Shown: one piece after another, positions 24,991 through 33,942 of the stretch
How positions within the stretch are numbered: the first letter of the stretch is position 1
How the letters are laid out: each line of letters begins with the position of its first letter
Origin: UBA2233 sp002347965 [NCBI: Nitrospirae bacterium UBA2233]
Lineage (GTDB): Bacteria; UBA2233
DNA length: 64,000 nt
Reading direction: 5' to 3'
NCBI GenBank assembly: GCA_002347965.1
Contig: DDYN01000013.1
Location: 32,001-96,000, forward strand
The notes under the pieces: generated by a model
What the model was told of the DNA's origin: nothing
The model's input: the letters and a program-made list of their open reading frames with translations, nothing else
The model's database searches: none
Translations under genes and position numbers: made by a program

Positions 24991-26420
24991 GCCTTCTCCC
25001 TCGCTAACGCGTCCAAAATTCGTTCTTTGAACGCTTGGGTATCCGCATTCGACAAAAGGACGAGAACAAATGGGCTTCCTAAAGAAGGCGTAAGCGTTTT
25101 TTCAACAAGCCGGCCTGTATCCGGTTCGATGCAAGCCTTGACCCCGCGGGTTTGGAGCGTTTGGACAACTCCTTGTGGGTCTATTCGCTCGTCTTCCGGA
25201 ACAGCGTCCAGACGGTCTGGAGGACGAAGAAAGACCGCGTCGGCCAAGCATAAGGCATCTATCAGCGCTCCTTGAAGAATGCGCCTTCGCATCGTGTTGG
25301 ACCTCGGCTCGAAAATAACCCGAACCTCCCTGTTAGGGTAAGAATCCCTGATTGCCGTCAATACGGCCCGAACTGCCGTAGGATGGTGGGCGAAATCCTC
25401 GATCACGGTCGCATGGCCTGTTTCCGCCAAAATTTCAACCCTTCGCCGAACGCCATGAAAAGCCTGAAGGCTCTGGGCTGCGGACCGAACCTCAGCACCG
25501 AGGAGCAAGGAGACCCCAAAGGCGGCCGTCAAGTTGCGGGCGTTGAACATCCCCCTAAGCGGCGTCTCGATGGACACCTCTTGGCCGAGGGTCCCGCCAA
25601 CAACGCGAAAGCATGCACCGTCGCCGGTATGGCGAAAGTCGCGGATGGAAAACGCGTCGTTCTGGCAATCCCCAAAGGTATACATCCTGCCTCGAAAGCC
25701 CTCCAAGAGGCCGTGTAACCCTTGAATTTCCGAGGAGGCAAGGAGAAACCCTTCGGGGGGAACCAGGCTTGCGAGGAATCGGAATGCGTCGCGAACGTGC
25801 CCCAAGTCTCTGTAGATGTCCGCATGGTCGAACTCGACATGCGTAAACACGAGCCCAAAGGGCGCGTAATGGAATGCCTTGGGATGCTTGTCAAAGCAAG
25901 CCGTATCGTACTCGTCGCCTTCAAGCACGCAAAACGGCCCCTGCCCTATGCGATACCCCTGCTTTGTGTCGCGCGGAATCCCGCCGATAAAGTACGAAGG
26001 GTCAAGGCCGGCCTCAAAAAGGTTCCAGGCAATCGCCGAAGAAGTGGTCGTCTTTCCGTGGGTCCCCGCCACAACCACGGCTCGCTTGTCTTGAATGAGG
26101 AACATCCTGAGCACTTCTGGGAGCGAAAACACGGGGGCATTGGCCAGGAGCAGCGCGTCAAGCTCCTGGTTTCCGTAAGAAACGGCATTCCCTACGACAA
26201 AGAAGTCTGTCTTGCCTGTTTGCGATGCGACCTTCCCCGCGTCGTATCCGACTCTGTAAGGAATACCCTTCTCCTCCAGAAGGTCCCTTGCCGGAGGATA
26301 CACGCCCTTGTCCGAGCCAGCCACCTCAAAGCCTAGATCTTTGAGTATACAGGCCAAGTTAGCCATGGCGATCCCCCCGATGCCCAAGATGTAACAGCGG
26401 CCGGGAGGTTTTAATCTCAC
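24987..26420 (-). CDS. mpl: UDP-N-acetylmuramate tripeptide ligase
   Basis: 477 residues; reattaches the recycled L-Ala-D-Glu-mDAP tripeptide to UDP-MurNAc. Mur ligase signatures are the N-terminal YILGIGGIAMANLA, ATP loop AGTHGKTTTSSAIAW, EGDEYDTACFD and FAHHPTA. EGDEYDTA and HPK distinguish Mpl from MurC. The GTG at 26420 overlaps the previous stop as GTGA, which I take as the true start; the frame is open to 26483. With the GlcNAc-kinase-like gene and murQ it points to peptidoglycan recycling. Confidence 0.93.
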   Translation of the reverse strand: MRLKPPGRCYILGIGGIAMANLACILKDLGFEVAGSDKGVYPPARDLLEEKGIPYRVGYDAGKVASQTGKTDFFVVGNAVSYGNQELDALLLANAPVFSLPEVLRMFLIQDKRAVVVAGTHGKTTTSSAIAWNLFEAGLDPSYFIGGIPRDTKQGYRIGQGPFCVLEGDEYDTACFDKHPKAFHYAPFGLVFTHVEFDHADIYRDLGHVRDAFRFLASLVPPEGFLLASSEIQGLHGLLEGFRGRMYTFGDCQNDAFSIRDFRHTGDGACFRVVGGTLGQEVSIETPLRGMFNARNLTAAFGVSLLLGAEVRSAAQSLQAFHGVRRRVEILAETGHATVIEDFAHHPTAVRAVLTAIRDSYPNREVRVIFEPRSNTMRRRILQGALIDALCLADAVFLRPPDRLDAVPEDERIDPQGVVQTLQTRGVKACIEPDTGRLVEKTLTPSLGSPFVLVLLSNADTQAFKERILDALAREKA

Positions 26421-26914
26421 GGCGCTAGCACCCCGAACCGCTCGACGCGAAGCGTATCCCCGACCACGCTTCCTGTAACCCATAGCGTAGCCCCGGGCTT
26501 TGGAAGGGCCTCTTCCCTGAGTCCTCCAACATCCAGCTCAAGCGCTCGGCCTTCGCCGCTCTCAAGGCGAAACCTGCCGTCTTCTTTGCGGAGAACCCCC
26601 ACGAAAGGCCGCTTCCCCGAAATCGACAGGATCGTGTAGTTGCGGACATCGACTTCCGGGTAGGGAACAGACGGACGAAGCTCCCCCTCTAGCAAGACAT
26701 GCGCGCCCGGAAGGCCAACGAGCCCCTTCTCCATCTTTCCGGAGAGCCTGACGTGAGTTCCGTCTTCGGTTCGAAGGAGGCAGACCGCCCTCCCTTTTTC
26801 CTCGATGGCGACAAGGGTTCCCGACGAACGGAACACACGTGAAGACTCGCAGCCCAGTGTCAGCAAAGCCATGCACGACAACAGTCCACACACCCGAGCG
26901 AACCTATTTAACAC
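26417..26914 (-). CDS. Lipoprotein of unknown function
   Basis: 165 residues from a GTG at 26914. The signal (about 1-22) ends in LLTLGC, a good lipobox, so it is probably lipid-anchored. The mature part is a repeated beta pattern: RAVCLLRTEDGTHVRLSG and FVGVLRKEDGRFRLESG, each followed by a Gly/Pro turn, suggesting two similar small barrel units. No family recognised. It overlaps the upstream metalloprotease gene by 11 bases and mpl by four, so it is part of a coupled run. Confidence 0.6.
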   Translation of the reverse strand: MLNRFARVCGLLSCMALLTLGCESSRVFRSSGTLVAIEEKGRAVCLLRTEDGTHVRLSGKMEKGLVGLPGAHVLLEGELRPSVPYPEVDVRNYTILSISGKRPFVGVLRKEDGRFRLESGEGRALELDVGGLREEALPKPGATLWVTGSVVGDTLRVERFGVLAP

Positions 26915-29003
26915 GAACGACCGTAACGCCCAAAGGATAGGGCGTTTCCGTGGAAAAGACCACGTTTCGTTCCTTTGGGCCGTTCGTCGAGACAAGCTCG
27001 AAAAACGAAGCGCCTGCCGTTGGGATCACGTTGGCTACGGCTGGAAGCCTCAAGGGCAAGACCGACCCGAAAGGAACCCACGCTATCGGGTTGTCCCAGT
27101 CGAGGGCTGGAGTGCTCGCCGGGATGGACTCAAGCCTTTTAATGTAAGGCCCCGTAAAATATACCCGCCCAAACCCGCCAAAGTCTTCATTTCCCGTATC
27201 GTTCGGCCCGTAGATTCTGATGCCTACCTCCTGGCCGCTCAAGGGGTCTCTTACGGGCTCTTTGTAATGGTAGGCTTCCCCCTTGAACCTTTGAACACCC
27301 TCCAGCACAAGCGTGGCGTACCAATCCTTCATAAGGTCCGCAAAAGGCCTGTTCGAAGCCTGTTCGATCGCCCGCATTTCCTTGTTTAGGCCGGAGTAAG
27401 AGAACACCCGGTAGAGCCAGGCTATTCCCCCGTTATCGTTGAGAGCTCCGCTCCTTGAAATGCTGGCTCCGCCAGCCCGGTCGAACAAGTAGCGTAAAAA
27501 TAAATACCCCAGCCCACGCCTGTAAGGCGAGTCCCCTCCGCCTTCATCGCCAAGATCGTAGCTCACGAACACGTCCTTGCCAGTCAAGGAAAGGTTTGGA
27601 AAGGCCGTCAGGGCGAACAGCGCAAGCTGCTTGGGGCCGGAGGGCTCGGAGCCGTACCCGGAGAGATCCTCGGCCAGGTACGCCAATGCTTCCGTAAACC
27701 AGGTTACGGGTGTGCTCGCAAGCTCCCTGCGCGCGCTCGGTTCTACGATACGGTTGCCGAAGTAGATGAGATGGGCAAGCTCGTGCGCCATCGTCGCCAG
27801 AAGAATCCCGTTTTGACCAGCATCCTCCGGGACGAACGCATAAAACACCTCCCCCTCGTTGCTGAAAGGGTTGAGGCTTTCTTCCGGCGCGTCAGAATCG
27901 GCCATGTTGGGGAACAAATCGGTCATGATTGTAAACCCCGAGGCCTGCGTGCCGTTCAACACGGGCGTCAGGAACACAATGACCTTACCGTTTCCGTCTA
28001 CGTCCGTAGGCGCCCCGATAACCTGCATATCCCGCGGAACAATCGTCTCGTTGGCGACACGAACGAGCGCATTGAGCGCATCGTCCGAAAATCCTTGGGC
28101 TTCGGCATCAAGATATAGGTCTACATAGCTTCCTTGGGAAATACGCCTTGCCGGCCGCTCAAGCGCGCTACGGCCTCCCGACTGGATCACGCCGTTTTGC
28201 CATTTTGGGTCCAGGTCAAGCCCCGTCACATCCACGTAGAACGTCCGCATGTCGCCATCTCGTGCCGAAGGCAATGAGGGCTCCTGAGAGGGGGATGTCT
28301 GCATGGCCCCTTCCGACTGCTCCTGGTTCTTAATAGGGGCAACCTGCAGTGACAACCCATCAGGGGTGGGTGCTTGTCGCCCAGGCTCGGTTAGAGCAGG
28401 GGCAGTCTCCTGCGCAGACTGAGCAGGCGGCTTGACGGCAGCCTGCGGGGCGACTGGAACCGCCACGGGAATCAAGATGGGGGGAACGGCTAAGCTCACG
28501 TGGGCCTGTGCAAGCGGTCCAATGTCCGCGTTAAACAACCGGGCGAGGGCCTTCTGCCTTGACCGGTCGAAAAGAATCCTCGCCGAGCCGGAGGCAATCG
28601 TTTCCTGCTGCGTTTCCATGGCAAACGGGTTTACCGACATGGGGTTCTGCCAGTCGTGCACGCCCGAGGGCCTCGACAAAAGAAAGCGGAAGCTGTGCCC
28701 TTGAAGCTTCAGCTGGTAGGTTGGATCGCCCAAATTGGCGTTGGCCGGGTTTGGGACGGGCGTCACGTAGCTTGCAAGCCCTTGGGATTTGTCGACATCC
28801 GGAAAATACGGGTCGGCGTGTACGATGACCACGTACGCCTCTTCCCCTTTTGGCTCCGGAAAAACCAACGAGGCTGACCCGGAGGGCGTAGGGACGTTGT
28901 AGGACTCTCCCGCGCTTTGATTGATTCGGTAGGTCAACCCAAACACGTGCATCGGGAAAAGCAGCAGAAGCCCAAGGAAACCCATTGATCTAAACAAGGT
29001 CAT
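26904..29003 (-). CDS. Secreted zinc metalloprotease, M30-like
   Basis: 699 residues. A signal peptide (about 1-22) leads a beta-rich N-terminal half, a low-complexity Pro/Ala/Gln linker (about 180-245) and a metalloprotease domain. The zinc site MAHELAHLIYF (HExxH) is followed 30-odd residues later by WFTEALAYLAEDL, whose Glu is the likely third ligand; this pair is typical of M30 (hyicolysin-like) and related gluzincins. It lies beside a shorter paralogue with the same motifs. Substrate unknown; export and the wide prodomain suggest an extracellular or surface role. Confidence 0.82.
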   Translation of the reverse strand: MTLFRSMGFLGLLLLFPMHVFGLTYRINQSAGESYNVPTPSGSASLVFPEPKGEEAYVVIVHADPYFPDVDKSQGLASYVTPVPNPANANLGDPTYQLKLQGHSFRFLLSRPSGVHDWQNPMSVNPFAMETQQETIASGSARILFDRSRQKALARLFNADIGPLAQAHVSLAVPPILIPVAVPVAPQAAVKPPAQSAQETAPALTEPGRQAPTPDGLSLQVAPIKNQEQSEGAMQTSPSQEPSLPSARDGDMRTFYVDVTGLDLDPKWQNGVIQSGGRSALERPARRISQGSYVDLYLDAEAQGFSDDALNALVRVANETIVPRDMQVIGAPTDVDGNGKVIVFLTPVLNGTQASGFTIMTDLFPNMADSDAPEESLNPFSNEGEVFYAFVPEDAGQNGILLATMAHELAHLIYFGNRIVEPSARRELASTPVTWFTEALAYLAEDLSGYGSEPSGPKQLALFALTAFPNLSLTGKDVFVSYDLGDEGGGDSPYRRGLGYLFLRYLFDRAGGASISRSGALNDNGGIAWLYRVFSYSGLNKEMRAIEQASNRPFADLMKDWYATLVLEGVQRFKGEAYHYKEPVRDPLSGQEVGIRIYGPNDTGNEDFGGFGRVYFTGPYIKRLESIPASTPALDWDNPIAWVPFGSVLPLRLPAVANVIPTAGASFFELVSTNGPKERNVVFSTETPYPLGVTVVRVK

Positions 29004-29020
29004 ACGCCTCCTCCTAAGGG

Positions 29021-30568
29021 CTACGGGACAAGGTAAACCGCAAGCAAGCCAGAGTCGCCTCGAAACGTGACGTCTACGTAGACCGAGGAAGAAGCAGTCG
29101 GGTTAAAAAACCGTGCGCTGCCCCCTTGAACCGTCCAGCTTCCAGACGGGTCCGGCTCGAACGCTGGCCCATTGAACGGAATCGTAACCATGTTCCCCTT
29201 GCAGTTATCGCAGTTAACCGATCTATTCCCTCTAAGCGCAATACCCACGGTCTGGCCAGTAACGGCGTCTTTTTTGGGCGGGTCGTAACGGAACCCTTGC
29301 TCTTCAAGGCCAAGCATCCCGTCGGCTATGAGCGTGGCAACCCAGTTCACGAACAACTCCTTAAACGGCCTACCTGTTGCCTTCTCGAGGTTAGCCCTTC
29401 CTGAGAGCCCGCTCGATAAAAGTTTACGGGTAAACGTTGCACCTCCTTTATCCACAAGATTTCCCGTAGTGTCAAACCCGGCAGCCCCTCCTGCCTGCTC
29501 GAACAGGTAGCGAAGGAACAAGTAGGCTGCCCCGCGCTGGGCAGCCGTGTCGGTATTTCCGCCAGCATCCGGCCCTGTCAAGGAGGCATCGGGGGCGGAT
29601 TGGAGGTATTCGAACGACATGGCGGGCGGTCCGTTACTATCATCGCCAAGCCCGCAGTTGTCCTCGGCCATGTATGAAAGCCCCTCGTTAAGCCAGACTT
29701 CCTCCGGTACGGCGTTCGGGATTTCATAAATACGTCTGGAGAAATTAATCAGATGCTGGTATTCGTGCGCAATCGTGGCGTACAGCAAATTCCTAGAAAC
29801 CCGGCCGGCAACAGGAGTCGCGTAGATGATCTCCTGCTGGTTGCTGGATGGGTTTGAAAAGATTCGCCTAGGAAAGAGGTCGGCCGCACTGAAGAACCCC
29901 ACGGCACCGCTGTTTTTGAACCGATCGCTCAAAAGTACGCTGAAGCGAGCATCCCCGTTGATGTCCGATTCCTGGCCGAATAGAAGCCTGTCCCTGGGTA
30001 CGATGAGATCGTCTATCCTACGAACAAGCTCGGGGACAAGCCCGGGCTCTACAGAGATACCTTCTTCTTGGTATACGTTGGCGTACTTGGTTTGCTCGAT
30101 CAGCTTCGCTTGAATAACCATTACACCCTTGCCCGGTACAAGGCCCGTCAGGTCAAGATAGAAAGGGGTCGTGCCCGGGCTTGAGCCGGAAGCCATGGGC
30201 ATGGCCTGGGTCTTGCGCTGCCTTTGAAATCGCTCGAGCCCTAGGACTTGCCATTCCCGCTGCCTTAAAACGGATTCGAACTCACCCATCCTTGGGTCGC
30301 GAGGCAAATCAACCGGAAAAGAAAGCCCCAGCATCTTGACCAAGGGGCGCATGGCGGGAATTTCCGCGTTAAACACGGTCGTCCCGATACCATCGGGCGA
30401 GGCCACTGCGAAGGCCTTAAAATCCGCCCCGGAAAGCGGCACCTTGACCGTACCCTTGGCCTGGAGCGTCCTGAGCTCTAGCGCCCGCCCTGTCAGCGGG
30501 GTTACAAGCGAAAGCAGGCAGCAAGCCAAGAAAAAACGCTTGAGAAACCCTATTTTTTGGGATTCCAC
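29021..30568 (-). CDS. Secreted zinc metalloprotease, M30-like (paralogue)
   Basis: 515 residues from a GTG with AAGGAAAGG upstream. A signal peptide (about 1-30) precedes the protease region. TIAHEYQHLINF supplies the HExxH and EEVWLNEGLSYMAEDN the downstream Glu. The segment YLDLTGLVPGK and RFKNSGAVGFFSAADLFP align in character with FYVDVTGLDLDPK and LNGTQASGFTIMTDLFP of its neighbour, so the two are paralogues, but this one lacks the Pro-rich linker. A CDNCKGN pair near the C-terminus could be a disulfide. It overlaps the small gene upstream by 19 bases. Confidence 0.82.
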   Translation of the reverse strand: MESQKIGFLKRFFLACCLLSLVTPLTGRALELRTLQAKGTVKVPLSGADFKAFAVASPDGIGTTVFNAEIPAMRPLVKMLGLSFPVDLPRDPRMGEFESVLRQREWQVLGLERFQRQRKTQAMPMASGSSPGTTPFYLDLTGLVPGKGVMVIQAKLIEQTKYANVYQEEGISVEPGLVPELVRRIDDLIVPRDRLLFGQESDINGDARFSVLLSDRFKNSGAVGFFSAADLFPRRIFSNPSSNQQEIIYATPVAGRVSRNLLYATIAHEYQHLINFSRRIYEIPNAVPEEVWLNEGLSYMAEDNCGLGDDSNGPPAMSFEYLQSAPDASLTGPDAGGNTDTAAQRGAAYLFLRYLFEQAGGAAGFDTTGNLVDKGGATFTRKLLSSGLSGRANLEKATGRPFKELFVNWVATLIADGMLGLEEQGFRYDPPKKDAVTGQTVGIALRGNRSVNCDNCKGNMVTIPFNGPAFEPDPSGSWTVQGGSARFFNPTASSSVYVDVTFRGDSGLLAVYLVP

Positions 30569-30948
30569 GATCCTTTCCTTTCGACCGTAACCCGAATTAT
30601 CGTCTCGTTTTCGCCGGCGGCGAGCGAAATGCTTCCCCGCGCCTTGAGCGGCAGGTTTGCTATAAGGTAGGTAATCGTCGCGTCATCGATGTCCCTCCTT
30701 CCGATTTCCCAACCGGCCCTGGAAAGCTCTTTTTGATAAAAAGCATCGACTTTGGCGAGGTCGTCCCCCGTTTTAAGGTCAGCAGAGAAAACCTCGAGCG
30801 TTTTCGCCTCTTGCGTCCGTACAACCTTTGCTTGAGGATACACGGGGATGGTGCTTGGATAGGCCTTCGGAAACGTAAGTCCCAAGCACATTGCAAGCAG
30901 CATCAACCCCGTACCGAGCGTTGCACATTGAACTGGTCGAAATTTCAT
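30550..30948 (-). CDS. Exported protein of unknown function
   Basis: 132 residues from ATG 30948 with GGAGGAAAGG just upstream. The hydrophobic N-terminus (about 8-28) is a signal peptide. The rest contains IPVYPQAKVVRT and DLAKVDAFYQKELSRAGWE, a pattern seen in many small bacterial proteins of unknown role that begin with a YPxA motif and end with a beta strand pair. It is the first gene of the run leading into the two metalloproteases. Confidence 0.65.
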   Translation of the reverse strand: MKFRPVQCATLGTGLMLLAMCLGLTFPKAYPSTIPVYPQAKVVRTQEAKTLEVFSADLKTGDDLAKVDAFYQKELSRAGWEIGRRDIDDATITYLIANLPLKARGSISLAAGENETIIRVTVERKGSWNPKK

Positions 30949-31058
30949 TGCCTTTCCTCCGTTTGGATAGGACATAAAGATTGCTGCCAACAAGACGTTC
31001 CCCTATAATGAAAAACAAACATCGCATGAACCCTAGATAAGCCTTCAGAATTTAAAGC

Positions 31059-32591
31059 ATGCTTACCCAACGTTCGCTCGCAAGGCAAGCTCTTACCGTC
31101 TCGCTCATGACGTTCCTGAGCCGTGTTTCAGGGGCCGCGAGGGACATGCTCACGGCCTACGCCTTCAGCCCATGGGTTACAGACGCGTTTTTCCTGGCCT
31201 TTCGCATTCCCAACGTCTTTCGACAGCTACTGGCGGAAGGGGCCATGAACGCCGGGTTTGTCCCCGTCCTGGCCCAGGAAAAGTCCAGGGGAACACCCGA
31301 TCATTATGGAGCATTTCTACGGGCAAGTCTAGGCGCCCTTCTGGCGGTGCTTATCGCGACCTGCCTGATGGGCATTGTTTCTGCGCCATGGATTATCCGC
31401 CTGTTTGCACCCGGGTTTTCTAGCGACCCCTCGCAACTCCGGCTGGCTAGCAGGCTGCTTGCGCTTTGCTTCCCGTACCTTTTCCTTATTGGCCTGTGCG
31501 CGTTCTTTGCCGGCATCCTCAACGTCGAGGGTTCGTTTTGGGGCCCGAGCTTTTCGCCCGTCGCCTTCAACGCCACGCTATGCTCTGTGATCTTTTTTTC
31601 GATGCACATTCGGCCTAACTGGGGCTACAGCCTAGGACTGGGCGTCCTTTTAGGCGGACTGGCCCAGCTTGTTTTTCACCTGATCCCGCTTAAGGAACGA
31701 TCGAGGCGCTTAAGGCCCTCCTGGAACCCTGCACACCCTGCCTTGAAACAGATGGCCTTTCTTATCCTTCCGACCCTCCCCTCTTTCGGCATGACACAGA
31801 TAAACATTCTTGTCGACAGCCTATTCGCGACTCTTTTAGGCAAAGGGGCCGTGTCGGCCTTGTACTACGCCGCAAGATTGCTCGAATTTGCTATAGGGAT
31901 CGTACCGATCGCGCTTGCCACCGTTACCCTCCCAAGGTTCGCGACACTGATCGCCAAGAACGAAAAAAAGGCCCTCGAAGCAGGCTTTCAAAAGACGCTC
32001 TTCTTGACGCTCTTCTTGACGTTCCCGGCGGCAGTTGGCCTTTTCATCCTTGCTACGCCGATCGTTCGCCTCGTTTACGAACGCGGGAATTTCCTGCCCG
32101 AACTGACGCATTCGACGTCCGCGGCGCTCGTTGGGTTCTCGATCGGGCTGGTTCCTTACGCGTTCATCCGGATCTTGGTTAGCACCTTTTACGCCTTTCA
32201 GGACACAAAAACGCCGTTGGTTTGGTCCTTTGTGGGGATGTTAGCGAACGTCCTCGGAGATTATTTTTTTCTTGGGTTCGGAGCCTTCGGCCTGGCGCTG
32301 GCCACTTCGCTCTCTGGCTGGATTCAGCTGATCGGGCTTAGCCGCTCACTGAAGGCCTCCCGTCAGCTTGATCTAGGGCTGCTTCTTTCCGCCCGGGCGC
32401 TTAAAGTCTACCTTGCGGGGGTTTCGATGCTAGCCGCCTGGTATTTCCTGGTAAAAGGTTGGCTTCTTGGCCTTTCGAGTGTTGCTGCGTTTTCCTTCGC
32501 CGTTATCGGCGTCATCGCGTTCCTGGCGTTGACGTACTTCAGCGCCTACTTCGGGTTTGGCCTAATAGGCAAACTACGCGAGCGTCTTTAG
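31059..32591 (+). CDS. murJ: Lipid II flippase MurJ
   Basis: 510 residues with 14 predicted helices. The MviN/MurJ signature is clear: FLSRVSGAARDMLTAYAFSP near residue 25, FRIPNVFRQLLAEGAMN about 50, and the PFL-type AGFVPVLA. It moves lipid II across the inner membrane for cell-wall synthesis. The ATG lacks a strong binding site. The 3' end overlaps ntrX by 18 bases on the other strand. Confidence 0.94.
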   Translation: MLTQRSLARQALTVSLMTFLSRVSGAARDMLTAYAFSPWVTDAFFLAFRIPNVFRQLLAEGAMNAGFVPVLAQEKSRGTPDHYGAFLRASLGALLAVLIATCLMGIVSAPWIIRLFAPGFSSDPSQLRLASRLLALCFPYLFLIGLCAFFAGILNVEGSFWGPSFSPVAFNATLCSVIFFSMHIRPNWGYSLGLGVLLGGLAQLVFHLIPLKERSRRLRPSWNPAHPALKQMAFLILPTLPSFGMTQINILVDSLFATLLGKGAVSALYYAARLLEFAIGIVPIALATVTLPRFATLIAKNEKKALEAGFQKTLFLTLFLTFPAAVGLFILATPIVRLVYERGNFLPELTHSTSAALVGFSIGLVPYAFIRILVSTFYAFQDTKTPLVWSFVGMLANVLGDYFFLGFGAFGLALATSLSGWIQLIGLSRSLKASRQLDLGLLLSARALKVYLAGVSMLAAWYFLVKGWLLGLSSVAAFSFAVIGVIAFLALTYFSAYFGFGLIGKLRERL

Positions 32592-33929
32592 CCTTCGTGA
32601 AAGGTACTCTCTCGAAATCCCTAAAGACCTGGCCGTTTTTGTGATGTTCCCGTCGAACAACTCTAGGCGATCCAAGATCAGCCGGCTCTCGAAGCGCTTT
32701 CTGGCTTGCTCGAGGTTTTCGGCTATCCGCTCCTCGTCCGAGCGGCCCCCTGGAGAGGGTAGAGGCTTTGGGCGCTCGAATAAATCCAAACAAACCTGCC
32801 TCATTAACTCCGTACCGATACGACCGTCCTGGGAAAAGATCAAGAGTCTTTTCGTGACATTCTTGAGTTCCCTGACATTGCCAGGCCAGGAATATTCCCG
32901 AAGAACAGCGAAGATATCCGGGTCGACCTGCCTGACTGGCTTGCCCACTTCCCTTTCCGCCATTTCTAGGAAATACCAGAAAAGAATTTCGATATCTCCT
33001 TTACGCTCCCTGAGCGGGGGAATCCACAACGGAACAACGTTTAGCCGAAAATAAAGATCCTCCCGGAACTTTCCCCGATCGACCTGCCCCCCGAGTTCCC
33101 GGTTCGTCGCCGTCACCACACGTACGTCAACCGTAAGCAGATCGTTGCCCCCTAAGCGGCTCAAGGTCTTCTCTTCGATTACCTTTAGCACCTTGGCTTG
33201 GGCCGCAAGGCTCAAGTCTGCAACTTCGTCCAAAAATAATATCCCATCGTGGGCCATCTCAAACTTGCCCCTCTTTTGCTGGTAGGCACCCGAAAAGGCC
33301 CCCCGCTCATACCCAAAGAGTTCGGCTTCCAAAAGTTCGTCCGGGATCGCGGCACAGTTCAACTCTACAAAGGGCCCTTCAACCCTGTCGGAAAGCCTGT
33401 GAATCTCCTTGGCAAGCAACCCTTTGCCCGTCCCGCTTTCACCACAAATAAGGACCGTTACGTCTGCCTTGGCAACGAGAAGTACCTTACTTTTTAGGTT
33501 TTTAACCGCCTCCGTCTCTCCTACGAACCCTTCGAGAATGTCCGGGACTTCGCTTTTGAGAGGTTGTCGACTTCGCACCCTGAGGGCTTTCTTGACGGTA
33601 CCAAGAAGTTTTTCCAGCGCAACGGGTTTTTCTAGGAAATCGTAAGCACCAAGCTTGATCGCCCGAACCGCGTCTTCGATCTGGCCATGGCCCGAAATGA
33701 CTATGACAGGCGGGCGCAACCCATCCTTTAGCGATTCCAGAAAATCCAAGCCATCGCCATCGGGCATTTTGATGTCCAATAGAAGAAGGTCCGGGGTTTC
33801 TTCATCCAGCAGGGAGCGAGCCTTGTAGAGGCGATCGGCCGTTTGTACAGAATACCCCTCATCCTCCAGGATGGTCTTGAGAATTTGGCAGATCCCCTCT
33901 TCATCGTCAACTACAAATACGCGCGCCAT
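32574..33929 (-). CDS. ntrX: Sigma-54 response regulator, NtrX/NtrC type
   Basis: 451 residues from ATG 33929. A receiver domain (about 1-115, DDEEG acidic pair, phosphoacceptor Asp in LLLLDIKMPDG) precedes the AAA+ domain with Walker A GESGTGKGLLAKEI, Walker B GILFLDEVADL and R-finger region, then a Fis-type HTH (ITKTARSLGISREYLSRRL). The sigma-54 contact loop reads GAFSGA, not the usual GAFTGA. It is coupled to the NtrY-like kinase 14 bases upstream. The name is by architecture; target genes are unknown. Confidence 0.9.
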   Translation of the reverse strand: MARVFVVDDEEGICQILKTILEDEGYSVQTADRLYKARSLLDEETPDLLLLDIKMPDGDGLDFLESLKDGLRPPVIVISGHGQIEDAVRAIKLGAYDFLEKPVALEKLLGTVKKALRVRSRQPLKSEVPDILEGFVGETEAVKNLKSKVLLVAKADVTVLICGESGTGKGLLAKEIHRLSDRVEGPFVELNCAAIPDELLEAELFGYERGAFSGAYQQKRGKFEMAHDGILFLDEVADLSLAAQAKVLKVIEEKTLSRLGGNDLLTVDVRVVTATNRELGGQVDRGKFREDLYFRLNVVPLWIPPLRERKGDIEILFWYFLEMAEREVGKPVRQVDPDIFAVLREYSWPGNVRELKNVTKRLLIFSQDGRIGTELMRQVCLDLFERPKPLPSPGGRSDEERIAENLEQARKRFESRLILDRLELFDGNITKTARSLGISREYLSRRLKTLA

Positions 33930-33942
33930 ACCCCTGAGTACC

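Noticed and set aside
25722-26336. Plus-strand 204-residue frame opposite mpl
   Set aside because: No family features and fully inside a clear Mur ligase gene.
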